Source: Flavobacterium sp. K5-23
GTDB lineage: Bacteria; Bacteroidota; Bacteroidia; Flavobacteriales; Flavobacteriaceae
Assembly: GCF_023278045.1 (NCBI RefSeq)
Contig: NZ_CP056783.1
Location: forward strand, 3,426,878 to 3,490,877
Length of the DNA stretch: 64,000 bases
Direction: 5' to 3'
Numbering within the stretch: the stretch's first letter is position 1; each line of letters starts with the position of its first letter. The notes under the pieces are model-generated. The model saw only the letters and a program-made list of their open reading frames with translations. It ran no database searches and had not been told where the DNA came from. The translations under genes were made by a program, and so were the position numbers. Shown one piece after another: positions 53,243 to 61,107 of this stretch.

Positions 53243-54358
53243 TTAAGAGAACATGTCTTTTACTTTCTCAAAAAATGATTTATCTGATTTTTCAGGATTT
53301 GGAACAAAATTTTCATCTTCGATATTTTTTTCAAAAAATTGTTTTTGTTCTTTGTTTAATGTTTTGGGAGTCCACACATTCACATGTACTAAAAGATCAC
53401 CGCTTCCATAACCATTAATACTAGGAATTCCTTTTCCTTTTAATCTTAGAATTTTTCCTGATTGAATTCCATCCTCCAGTTTGATTCTTACTTTACCGTT
53501 GATAGCTTCAATATCTTTTGAAATTCCTAAAACAGCTTCAGCAAAACTGATGTATAAATCATAATGTAAATTCTCACCTTCACGTTTCAGCAACTCATGT
53601 TCAAGCTCTTCTATCGCAACGATTAAATCTCCTGGCACACTGTTTCCTGGAGCATCGTTTCCTTTACCGGAAACTTTTAGTTGCATTCCGTCAACAACAC
53701 CCGCAGGTATTTTTATAGAAACCGTTTCATCTTCAAGAACCATTCCTTGAGAATCAGCTTCAGCAGGCTTTTTATCTAAGATTTGACCAGAACCTCCACA
53801 TGCAGGACAAGTGGTGGCTGATTGCATTCTACCAAGAATTGTATTGGTAACACGCATCACCTGACCTTGACCATTACAGGTAGAACAAGTTTTATAACTT
53901 ACGCCAGCTGCTTGAACTTTACGTTTTACTTTTACTTTTTTCTCAACACCGTTAGCAATTTCTTCCAGTGTCAATTTTACTTTTATGCGCAGGTTACTTC
54001 CTTTAGAACGACGAACACCTCCGCCTCCGCCGCCTCCGAAACCACCAAAACCTCCACCAAAAATATCTCCAAACTGACTAAAGATATCATCCATGTTCAT
54101 TCCGCCATGACCTCCACCGCCAAAACCTCCTGAACCATCAAAAGCTTGATGACCATATTGATCGTACTTTGCTTTTTTATTAGGATCACTTAATATCTCA
54201 TAAGCTTCAGCAGCCAACTTGAATTTTTCTTCTGCCGATTTGTCTCCTGGATTTTTGTCAGGATGGTGCTCAATAGCTTTTTTTCTATAAGCTTTCTTTA
54301 TGGCAGCTGCATCAGCGCCTTTAGAAATCCCTAATATCTCGTAAAAATCTTTTTTCAT
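53243..54358 (-). CDS. dnaJ: Molecular chaperone DnaJ with reduced zinc domain
   Basis: The 371-residue Hsp40 has a J domain (HPD at 32-34), a Gly/Phe-rich linker at about 74-115 (ending in a run of Gly), a short zinc region and two C-terminal substrate-binding domains. Only two CxxCxGxG motifs are present, CSTCNGQG at 158-165 and CPACGGSG at 184-191, where classical DnaJ has four. The ATG at 54358 (MKKDFYEILG) is used; the frame upstream to 54382 is not supported. It is cotranscribed with grpE, 107 bases upstream, and closed by a terminator. It acts with DnaK, which is encoded elsewhere. Confidence 0.95.
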   Translation of the reverse strand: MKKDFYEILGISKGADAAAIKKAYRKKAIEHHPDKNPGDKSAEEKFKLAAEAYEILSDPNKKAKYDQYGHQAFDGSGGFGGGGHGGMNMDDIFSQFGDIFGGGFGGFGGGGGGGVRRSKGSNLRIKVKLTLEEIANGVEKKVKVKRKVQAAGVSYKTCSTCNGQGQVMRVTNTILGRMQSATTCPACGGSGQILDKKPAEADSQGMVLEDETVSIKIPAGVVDGMQLKVSGKGNDAPGNSVPGDLIVAIEELEHELLKREGENLHYDLYISFAEAVLGISKDIEAINGKVRIKLEDGIQSGKILRLKGKGIPSINGYGSGDLLVHVNVWTPKTLNKEQKQFFEKNIEDENFVPNPEKSDKSFFEKVKDMFS

Positions 54359-54465
54359 AATTGTATCAATTCCAAAAAACAAAACCCATAAACAGTACTT
54401 TTCTAAATCAAAACTTTCAATTTAAAAACCATTCAATTTGGGATTTGGGATTTATATTTTGTTAT

Positions 54466-55044
54466 TTAGTTTCCGATTACCACTTTTGGAAAACGAATAA
54501 TTTTATCTCCCAATTTATATCCTTTCTCAAGAACATCAACAATCTTACCTTTCATCTTATCAGAAGCAGCTGGAATTTGAGTAATTGCTTCAGCAAAATC
54601 AGCATCAAATACATCTCCGGCTTTCACCTCAACTTGCTCTAATCCTTTACCTACCATAGTACTTTTTAGTTTTTCATGAATAAGCTCAACACCTTTTAGC
54701 ATTATCTCATCTTCTGATTTACTAATCTCAACCATAGCTCTATCAAAATCATCTAAAACCGGTAGCATTGCCAATAACACTTCTTGGTTTGCTGTTTTAA
54801 ACAATTCGATACGCTCTTTTGTAGTTCTTCTTTTGTAATTTTCAAATTCAGCAAACAAACGTAGAAATTTATCTTTCTCATTTGCCAAGTCTTTCGTTAA
54901 TTGCTCTTCAACACTTAATTCCTCAACAATAGGCTGATCATCATTTGCATTATTTTCTAATGTCGCACCATCTAATTCTTGATCGATTTCTATATTATCA
55001 GTAGTCATATTTGTTGTATTTTTAAATATATTCTTAAACTTCAT
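54466..55044 (-). CDS. grpE: Nucleotide exchange factor GrpE
   Basis: GrpE releases ADP from DnaK. The 192-residue protein has an acidic N-terminus, a long coiled coil (VEEQLTKDLANEKDKFLRLFAEFENYKRRTTKERIELF) and the C-terminal beta domain with PVLDDFDRAM and DADFAEAITQIPA, ending in GYKLGDKIIRFPKVVIG. The ATG at 55044 is preferred because the promoter at 55067-55098 lies between it and the ATG at 55110; a second ATG at 55008 is also possible. It is the first gene of a grpE-dnaJ operon. Confidence 0.92.
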   Translation of the reverse strand: MKFKNIFKNTTNMTTDNIEIDQELDGATLENNANDDQPIVEELSVEEQLTKDLANEKDKFLRLFAEFENYKRRTTKERIELFKTANQEVLLAMLPVLDDFDRAMVEISKSEDEIMLKGVELIHEKLKSTMVGKGLEQVEVKAGDVFDADFAEAITQIPAASDKMKGKIVDVLEKGYKLGDKIIRFPKVVIGN

Positions 55045-55066
55045 TATTTTACTTTTCTTTGGATTG

Positions 55067-55098
55067 CAAAAGTACTGCCAAAACTTATTAAATGTCAA
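55067..55098 (-). promoter_or_regulatory. Flavobacterial-type promoter of grpE-dnaJ
   Basis: On the minus strand TTG (55098-55096) is followed by 21 bases and TACTTTTG (55074-55067), matching TTG-N17-23-TAnnTTTG. Transcription would start near 55060, giving a leader of about 16 bases before the ATG at 55044. Confidence 0.65.
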
Positions 55099-55313
55099 AT
55101 TGTCATTCATTTTTTAGCAGCTCCTTTTTTCATCATTAAACAAAACTTCAAAATATGTCTTTTTTAACTAAAATTTTAATATAATTTTAAGACTAATATG
55201 GATTAGTTTGTATAAGTTTGTTACCGATTCATTTTTGAATCACATTTACGCCCCCTTTAGTAAATAATTTAAGGTTGGTATTTATAATTATTAATTCGTG
55301 ATTACCTTATATT

Positions 55314-55348
55314 AAAAAAAGCTTTGTTTCAGAAACAAAGCTTTTTTT
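55314..55348 (-). terminator. Terminator of hisS
   Basis: AAAAAAAGCTTTGTTTC and its complement form a near-perfect palindrome ending in a T run on the minus strand, about 17 bases after the hisS stop. Confidence 0.75.
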
Positions 55349-55364
55349 TATGCTGTATATTGAG

Positions 55365-56735
55365 TTATGACAAAGCCTCCTTTAAGCCTTCAAAATCAAG
55401 TAAAACCTGCTCTCCGCTAACTAGGTTTTTAAGTGAGAACGTTTTAGCGGCCATTTCCTGATCCCCTACGATTACTGCAAAAGGAATACTTCGTTTATCG
55501 GCATGTTGAAATTGTTTTGCCACTTTGGCGTTATCTGGATACAATTCGACTTTTATTCCTGTAGCTCTCAATTTTTGAATTGCTTGCATAGCGTAAAAAG
55601 CTTCCGTATCTCCGTAATTAATAAACAAAGCTTTAGTGGTTTCAGTAACTGTTTCAGGAAATAAATTTAATTCTTCCACAACCAAATAAATTCGGTCTAA
55701 TCCAAAAGAAATTCCCACACCGCTCATATTCTTCAATCCAAAAATTCCCGTCAAATCGTCGTATCTACCGCCACCACCAATAGATCCCATTGCAACTTCT
55801 TTAGGAGGTGCAACTTCAAAAATGGCTCCAGTATAATAATTCAGCCCACGAGCCAAAGTAACATCTAAGTCTAAAATTGCTGAGGACAATCCTAATTTCA
55901 TCACGTTTTCACAAATGAATTTCAATTCCTCAACTCCTTTCATCCCTTCCGCAGAAGTAGCTAAAAGCAGCGATAATTTTTCTAATTTCTCAGAAATAGT
56001 GCCTGTGAAATTAAATAAAGGCTGAACTTTTACTAAAGCCTCTTCGGAAATTCCTTTTTCAATCATTTCCTTTTTGACTCCATCTTCCCCTATTTTATCC
56101 AATTTATCAAGCGCAACAGTGAAATCGATTAATTTATCTGAAGCTCCAATTACCTCGGCAATTCCAGATAATATTTTTCGATTATTGATTTTTACAGTCA
56201 CTCCGTTCAATCCTAAAGAAGTGAATACAGTATCATAAAGCTGAACTAACTCTACTTCTTGCCATAAAGATTTAGAGCCAACAACATCAGCATCACACTG
56301 AAAAAACTCTCTGAAACGACCTTTTTGAGGACGATCTGCACGCCAAACGGGTTGTATCTGGTATCTTTTAAATGGGAATTCAATTTCGTTTTGATGTTGC
56401 ACCACGTACCTGGCAAAAGGAACCGTTAAGTCATAACGCAACGCTTTTTCAGAAATAGTTGAAGTTAGTTTATTACTATCCTTATTTTGCAAATGAGATT
56501 CATTGGCTTTCGCCAAATAATCACCCGAGTTCAAAATTTTAAAAATCAAACGATCTCCTTCTTCTCCGTATTTACCCATTAAGGTATCAGAGTTTTCAAA
56601 AGAAGGGGTTTCTATAGGTTGGAAACCAAATTTCTCAAAATTACTTTTAATAATTTGCATTATATATTGACGTTTTGCCACCTCAGCAGGTGAAAAATCT
56701 CTTGTTCCTTTTGGAATACTCGGTTTAGATGCCAT
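55365..56735 (-). CDS. hisS: Histidine-tRNA ligase
   Basis: This class-II aminoacyl-tRNA synthetase of 456 residues charges tRNA-His. [16 protein letters not shown] opens the protein. Motif 2 lies in [26 protein letters not shown]. The histidine-specific signatures [15 protein letters not shown] and GGGGRYDDL precede motif 3 ([14 protein letters not shown]). The C-terminal anticodon-binding domain follows ([27 protein letters not shown]). The gene is monocistronic and divergent from the MacB-like permease gene. Confidence 0.96.
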   Translation of the reverse strand: MASKPSIPKGTRDFSPAEVAKRQYIMQIIKSNFEKFGFQPIETPSFENSDTLMGKYGEEGDRLIFKILNSGDYLAKANESHLQNKDSNKLTSTISEKALRYDLTVPFARYVVQHQNEIEFPFKRYQIQPVWRADRPQKGRFREFFQCDADVVGSKSLWQEVELVQLYDTVFTSLGLNGVTVKINNRKILSGIAEVIGASDKLIDFTVALDKLDKIGEDGVKKEMIEKGISEEALVKVQPLFNFTGTISEKLEKLSLLLATSAEGMKGVEELKFICENVMKLGLSSAILDLDVTLARGLNYYTGAIFEVAPPKEVAMGSIGGGGRYDDLTGIFGLKNMSGVGISFGLDRIYLVVEELNLFPETVTETTKALFINYGDTEAFYAMQAIQKLRATGIKVELYPDNAKVAKQFQHADKRSIPFAVIVGDQEMAAKTFSLKNLVSGEQVLLDFEGLKEALS

Positions 56736-56908
56736 TTTTTTAATTTAGGTATTAGATTCGGAAATTGAAATTTCGAGTTTGGTCTAAAAAGCACCAAGCC
56801 ATTGTTTCGACTCCTAAAATATATCTGCAAATATCTTATTTTTAAAATAAATAATACTTCTTCTAAAATAAAACTGTAACAAAAAATGTATTTTCGTGTC
56901 AAACAACC

Positions 56909-58153
56909 ATGATGCTAAATTTATTCAAAGAAAATGTTAGGATTGCATTAGGTTCTATTAGAACGCAATTACTACGAACCACACTTACCGTGTTAATTAT
57001 TGCTATAGGAATTACTGCATTAGTAGGGATTCTTACAGTAGTTTCAGCTTTAGAAAACACAATCTCCTCCGACTTCGCCTCGATGGGAGCCAATACTTTC
57101 AACCTAAAACAATACGAAAACACCATTCGGAATAACAATAGAGAGGAACGTAAAGTCATAAATCCTATTATTTCTTATCCTGATGCAATTGCATTCAAAA
57201 ATAAATTCAAATACCCTTTTTCTCAAACCTCGCTTTCCTTTACAGCCACTTCCAGAGCTGAAGTAAAACACGCAGGAGATAAAACTGATCCTGAAATTTC
57301 GATTATTGGAGTTGATGAACGTTTCATCCCAAATTCTGGATTAGAAACTAGTCTAGGAAGAAATTTTAATGGTTTTGACATTGACAACAATACGTATGTA
57401 TGTGTCGTGGGTTCTGATTTTGAAAAAGGATTACTAAAAGACATTAACCCAATTGATAAAATAATTTCTATTAGAGGAGCAAAGTTTAAGGTAATTGGAG
57501 TTCTAAAAGAAAAAGGTTCCACTTTTGGGAACAGTCAGGATTTAAGAGTCTTAATCCCAATACAAGTTGCCCGCTCTTTATTTTCTGCGCCAAACATTAA
57601 CTATACAGTAAGTGTTATGGTTACCAAAAAAGAATTATTAGACCAAGCCATTGACAACGCAACAAGTACAATGCGAAGAGTTCGTAAGCTAACCCCAATA
57701 AAAGACAATAATTTTGGTGTAGTACGAAGCGATGATTTAATCAACAGAATCCTTGGAATTACAAAATACCTAGGACTTGCTTCATGGCTTATAGGTGTTA
57801 TTACAATTCTAGGATCTTCTATTGCTTTGATGAATATTATGATTGTTTCAGTAACCGAACGTACCCGTGAAATAGGAGTTAGAAAAGCACTTGGTGCCAA
57901 AAAATCAACAGTAGCAATGCAGTTTTTTATTGAAACTTTAATCATAGGTCAAATGGGAGGAATAGCCGGAATTATTTTCGGAATCCTGATTGGATTTGGA
58001 ATCGCAACTGCTATGAGTTTTGCTTTTGTAATCCCATGGACCGCAATATTCGCAGCCTTTTTAACTAGTTTTATGGTAGCAATAGTTTCCGGATTGTATC
58101 CAGCAATAAAAGCATCTAAATTAGATCCTATCGAAGCATTACGCCACGAATAG
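56909..58153 (+). CDS. MacB/FtsX-family ABC transporter permease
   Basis: The 414-residue membrane protein has the MacB-type topology: one N-terminal transmembrane segment (LRTTLTVLIIAIGITALVGIL), a large periplasmic domain of about 220 residues, then three C-terminal segments (WLIGVITILGSSIALMNIMIVSV, GGIAGIIFGILIGFGIA, AIFAAFLTSFMVAIVSG). TERTREIGVRKALGAKKS is the diagnostic FtsX-family loop before the penultimate segment, and LYPAIKASKLDPIEALRHE ends the protein. Such permeases extract or transmit signals at the outer leaflet. No ATPase or periplasmic adaptor gene is adjacent; the IS3 element follows immediately. Confidence 0.88.
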   Translation: MMLNLFKENVRIALGSIRTQLLRTTLTVLIIAIGITALVGILTVVSALENTISSDFASMGANTFNLKQYENTIRNNNREERKVINPIISYPDAIAFKNKFKYPFSQTSLSFTATSRAEVKHAGDKTDPEISIIGVDERFIPNSGLETSLGRNFNGFDIDNNTYVCVVGSDFEKGLLKDINPIDKIISIRGAKFKVIGVLKEKGSTFGNSQDLRVLIPIQVARSLFSAPNINYTVSVMVTKKELLDQAIDNATSTMRRVRKLTPIKDNNFGVVRSDDLINRILGITKYLGLASWLIGVITILGSSIALMNIMIVSVTERTREIGVRKALGAKKSTVAMQFFIETLIIGQMGGIAGIIFGILIGFGIATAMSFAFVIPWTAIFAAFLTSFMVAIVSGLYPAIKASKLDPIEALRHE

Positions 58154-58158
58154 TTTCC

Positions 58159-58185
58159 AGTAGTCAGTGTTCAGTAATCAGATTT
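58159..58185. repeat. Left arm of an older palindrome split by the IS
   Basis: AGTAGTCAGTGTTCAGTAATCAGATTT; the right arm (59503-59528) is its near complement. The IS3 element with its 3-base duplication sits between the arms. Confidence 0.6.
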
Positions 58186-58186
58186 C

Positions 58187-58211
58187 TGTACTTCCCTGAT
58201 ATAGGTTGACC
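58187..58211 (+). repeat. Left terminal inverted repeat of the IS3 element
   Basis: It matches the complement of 59475-59499 at about 19-20 of 25 positions, including GTTGACC at the inner end. Confidence 0.75.
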
Positions 58212-58227
58212 ACAAAAGTCAAGTTAT

Positions 58228-58623
58228 ATGAATGCAAATTTAAAAGAAATTAGGAAACTCCGAGTTTATTCGGAAGAGTTTAAAAAAGGAATCGTAAGTT
58301 TTTACGAAAGCGGGAAGTATAGTGTTCTGCAATTAGAACGACTTTACGGAGTAAATAACGTTACAATCTACAATTGGATTTATAAATTTTCTACTTTTAA
58401 TGAAAAAGGAATTAGAGTTGTAGAAATGAAAGATAGTAACATTGATAAGCTAAAACAGTTAGAACTCAAGATAAAAGAACTTGAACAAGCGGTTGGTCAG
58501 AAGCAAATAAAAATTGATTATCTCGAAAAGATGATTGATATAGCTAAAGATGAATTTAATATCGACATAAAAAAAAACTCCAACACCCCACAATCAGCTG
58601 GTTCGTTGAGAACCAGAAAGTAA
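58228..58623 (+). CDS. IS3-family transposase OrfA
   Basis: This 131-residue protein is OrfA of the IS. It has a helix-turn-helix (YSEEFKKGIVSFYESGKYSVLQLERLYGVNNVTIYNWI) that binds the element ends, then a leucine-zipper-like stretch (LKQLELKIKELEQAVGQKQIKIDYLEKMI). The frame continues past the slippery A run into its stop at 58621. Ribosomes that slip by -1 at A9 produce the full OrfAB transposase of about 419 residues. Confidence 0.9.
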   Translation: MNANLKEIRKLRVYSEEFKKGIVSFYESGKYSVLQLERLYGVNNVTIYNWIYKFSTFNEKGIRVVEMKDSNIDKLKQLELKIKELEQAVGQKQIKIDYLEKMIDIAKDEFNIDIKKNSNTPQSAGSLRTRK

Positions 58624-59486
58624 TAAGTTTTTCTTTAAATCAGCTTTACGAAACACTTGAAATAAGCAAGCAAGCAGTTAATCAGTATTCAAAAAGACAG
58701 GTTGCTTTTGAAAGAAAGATAGAATGTCTGATTTTAGAAGCAGAGGAACTAAGGAAAGAACACCCTGGTTGTGGGGTTGAGAAAATGTATTATGCTTTGC
58801 GTCCTAATTTCATAGGAAGAGATAGATTTATCGATACGTTTATGGATTTAGGGTTCAGGATAAAAAGGCATAAAAATTACAGGAGAACAACGTTTTCTGT
58901 GAAAGTTTATTTTCCGAATCTAATAAAGTCAATGTCTGTATATGCTCCGTCGACGATTTGGCAATCGGATATAACTTATATTTATGTTGGAGAAAGATTT
59001 TATTACGCAGTGTTTATAATAGATGTTTATACAAAGAAAATCGTTGGACATCAACTATCTAATCATATGAGAGCTACTGCTAATTTAAGCGCAATGCAAA
59101 TGGCATTAGAAAACAATCAAGCTCCAATGATACACCACTCTGATAGAGGTAGTCAGTATATTTACAATGAATATATAGCTCTTCTCAAAGTGAGTGGATG
59201 CGAAATCAGCATGGCATTGTCAGGACAAGACAATGCTTATGCAGAAAGGATTAACAGAACAATAAAAGAAGAGTATATAGACCATTGGAAACCTAAAACA
59301 TTTGAACAATTAAAAAAGGATGTAGATAGAGCAGTTGAACATTATAATAATAAGAGACCTCATAACAACATAGGGAAATTAAGCCCTGTTGATTTTGAAA
59401 ATAATTGGTTCAATAATCCTCTTTTTTCTAAGCCTATTATTACTATTTTTGACAATGATAAATTAATAGAAATCGGTCAACTTTAA
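58560..59486 (+). CDS. IS3-family transposase OrfB (expressed by -1 frameshift)
   Basis: The frame opens just after a stop at 58557 and overlaps OrfA, which is the expected layout for a frameshift product rather than a separate start; an ATG at 58785 would drop the conserved HTH_21-like region (QLYETLEISKQAVNQYSKR, CGVEKMYYAL). The integrase core has the DDE triad: Asp in WQSDITYIY, Asp in HHSDRGSQY, and Glu in NAYAERINRTIKEEY. The domain is full length and without stops, so the transposase is probably active. Confidence 0.85.
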   Translation, partial: YRHKKKLQHPTISWFVENQKVISFSLNQLYETLEISKQAVNQYSKRQVAFERKIECLILEAEELRKEHPGCGVEKMYYALRPNFIGRDRFIDTFMDLGFRIKRHKNYRRTTFSVKVYFPNLIKSMSVYAPSTIWQSDITYIYVGERFYYAVFIIDVYTKKIVGHQLSNHMRATANLSAMQMALENNQAPMIHHSDRGSQYIYNEYIALLKVSGCEISMALSGQDNAYAERINRTIKEEYIDHWKPKTFEQLKKDVDRAVEHYNNKRPHNNIGKLSPVDFENNWFNNPLFSKPIITIFDNDKLIEIGQL

Positions 59487-59499
59487 TTAGGGACGTGCA
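59475..59499 (-). repeat. Right terminal inverted repeat of the IS3 element
   Basis: It is the partner of 58187-58211; it overlaps the last codons of OrfB and ends in the 3' CA dinucleotide (TGCA). Confidence 0.75.
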
Positions 59500-59502
59500 T
59501 TC

Positions 59503-59528
59503 AAACTGAATACTGACCACTGATTACT
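59503..59528. repeat. Right arm of the split palindrome
   Basis: AAACTGAATACTGACCACTG continuing to TTACT; its complement matches 58159-58185 at about 22 of 26 positions. Confidence 0.6.
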
Positions 59529-59540
59529 AATCACGGTATA

Positions 59541-60392
59541 CTAAACACTTCCTTTTATCATCCTGTCATTCCCGTAAATATCCTTACGTAATTCAACATT
59601 TTTAAAATTCATTTTCTCCAGTAATTCAATCATTTCCTTTCCTAAATATTGATTGATTTCGAAAAAAAGCTGTCCGTTCTCCGAACTGTTTTTCTGGGCC
59701 AATTCAGCTATTTTTTTATAAAAAATCAGGGCGTCATTGTCTTCAACAAAAAGAGCCAAATGAGGTTCGTTATCCAAAACATTCTTTTTAATTTCCTGTT
59801 TTTCTAGATTTCGAACATAAGGAGGATTCGAAACAATAACATCAAATTGGCGTGCCAAATCATCTGTTTCAAGAATGTTCTGCTTTAAAAAAGTAACAGT
59901 TACATTGTTGTTATCCGCATTTTTTTTGGCTGTAGCCAATGCCTTTTCGGAAACATCGATGGCAAAAACCTGGGCATTTGGAATATTTTTTGCCAGTGAA
60001 ACAGCAATGCAACCACTTCCTGTACCAATATCAAGAATTTTCAAACCCGAAGCTTTTGTATTTGGATTGCTTTTAATAATCCATTCTACTAATTCTTCAG
60101 TTTCAGGTCTTGGAATAAGCACATTCTCATTGACTTCAAAATCCAAACCATAAAAACTGGTGGTTCCAAGCAAATACTGGATAGGTATTTCTAATTTTAA
60201 TTGCTCCAAAATAGAATTCCAAGCTTCCATATCATCATCCTTAAACTCCAAATCAGGATTCAAGGCTAGATCAATTCTTTTCAGCTCATGTTTGTTTTCC
60301 AAAATAAGATAGAAAAAACTTTCAGCTTCTCCTTCGCCGTGAATCGGTGATAGCGACTTAATAAATTGGTCTCGGTATTGTTTAATTTTCAT
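59541..60392 (-). CDS. prmC: Peptide chain release factor N5-glutamine methyltransferase
   Basis: PrmC methylates the GGQ glutamine of release factors RF1 and RF2. The 283-residue protein has an N-terminal helical domain (FFYLILENKHELKRIDLAL, IQYLLGTTSFYGLDF), VLIPRPETEELV, the SAM-binding LDIGTGSGCIA near 120-130 and the catalytic NPPY at 189-192. The ATG at 60392 is used because it gives the usual N-terminus MKIKQYRDQF; the frame extends to 60428. It follows the GNAT gene by about 46 bases and is probably cotranscribed with it. Confidence 0.93.
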   Translation of the reverse strand: MKIKQYRDQFIKSLSPIHGEGEAESFFYLILENKHELKRIDLALNPDLEFKDDDMEAWNSILEQLKLEIPIQYLLGTTSFYGLDFEVNENVLIPRPETEELVEWIIKSNPNTKASGLKILDIGTGSGCIAVSLAKNIPNAQVFAIDVSEKALATAKKNADNNNVTVTFLKQNILETDDLARQFDVIVSNPPYVRNLEKQEIKKNVLDNEPHLALFVEDNDALIFYKKIAELAQKNSSENGQLFFEINQYLGKEMIELLEKMNFKNVELRKDIYGNDRMIKGSV

Positions 60393-60438
60393 TGTATTGG
60401 GTATTGCTTTATGAATATAGAAACTCATAATTCATTTC

Positions 60439-60915
60439 TTATAATTTCTTCAGCATCCAAACCGGACATGAGGTATGTCCCGTACTTCCCATAGGAGCAC
60501 TGATATTCTCAAAACCTACCTTTTTATACAGTTTTTGAGCATCGTGCATATATGGCATTGTTTCTAAATAACATTTTTCAAACCCAAAATCTTTAGCGCC
60601 TTGCAAACATTTTTCCATCATTTGGCTTCCTAAGCCCAAACCTCGAGTCTCAGGCATAAAATACATTTTTTGCAATTCACAAATGGTTTCGGCTTCATTC
60701 AGAAGCGGTGCGATTCCAGCCCCTCCAATAATTTTTCCGTTATTTTCCACAACATAATAAACCGACTGGGGCTTATTGTATTCTTCGAACATTAAATCCA
60801 AATAGGGATCTTCGTAAGCGGTACCCACTTTGGGAATATTCAACTCATCAAAAACAGCTCTTATTAAACTAGCTACAGCTGGATTATCTTCTTTTGTAAT
60901 TTTTCTTATTATCAT
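60439..60915 (-). CDS. GNAT family N-acetyltransferase
   Basis: This 158-residue GCN5-type acyltransferase has the strand VYYVVENNGKIIGGAGIAPL, motif A with the CoA-binding RGLGLGSQM near 92-100, and motif B LYKKVGFENISAPMG. The substrate is not predictable. It is the first gene of a pair with prmC. The upstream gap carries a 7-bp hairpin (AATGGTT/AACCATT, 60942-60958) with no obvious role. Confidence 0.88.
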   Translation of the reverse strand: MIIRKITKEDNPAVASLIRAVFDELNIPKVGTAYEDPYLDLMFEEYNKPQSVYYVVENNGKIIGGAGIAPLLNEAETICELQKMYFMPETRGLGLGSQMMEKCLQGAKDFGFEKCYLETMPYMHDAQKLYKKVGFENISAPMGSTGHTSCPVWMLKKL

Positions 60916-61095
60916 CTTAAAAAACTAATTAACTTAGGGTTAATGGTTAGCAACCATTCAGTTTGGCTATTATCGGCATCAAATTTCGGCTTTCGACATA
61001 TCTGATTCAAAATTACTAAAAAGAATATTGAAACAATAATCTCGATAGTTGAATTTAGAAATCACAGAACTGCAAACCTAATCAAAATTTTAGTT

Positions 61096-61103
61096 TATTT
61101 TTG
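61096..61103 (+). promoter_or_regulatory. Candidate -7 element of the ribD operon
   Basis: TATTTTTG fits TAnnTTTG and ends 4 bases before the GTG start of ribD, so the transcript would be leaderless or nearly so. No good -33 TTG is visible, and no FMN riboswitch-like structure lies upstream. Confidence 0.4.
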
Positions 61104-61107
61104 TACC

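Larger units (their letters stand above)
58187..59499 (+). mobile_element. Complete IS3-family insertion sequence (IS150-like layout)
   Basis: The element is 1313 bp. The 25-bp terminal repeats are TGTACTTCCCTGATATAGGT... at 58187-58211 and the imperfect complement at 59475-59499 (about 19-20 of 25 paired), with ends TG and CA. Three-base TTC duplications flank it at 58184-58186 and 59500-59502. Two overlapping frames encode a helix-turn-helix OrfA and a DDE OrfB, joined by a -1 shift at a run of nine A (58569-58577). All parts needed for mobility appear intact. It splits a pre-existing palindrome. Confidence 0.9.

Noticed and set aside
55045..55110. grpE start at 55110
   Set aside because: A well-formed promoter lies within this stretch, downstream of that start.
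58785..59486. OrfB as an independent gene starting at ATG 58785
   Set aside because: The frame is open and conserved back to the frameshift site; a start here would lose the N-terminal region of OrfB.
61011..61107. FMN riboswitch upstream of ribD
   Set aside because: The predicted transcription start is at the GTG, and no RFN-like conserved sequence is visible.
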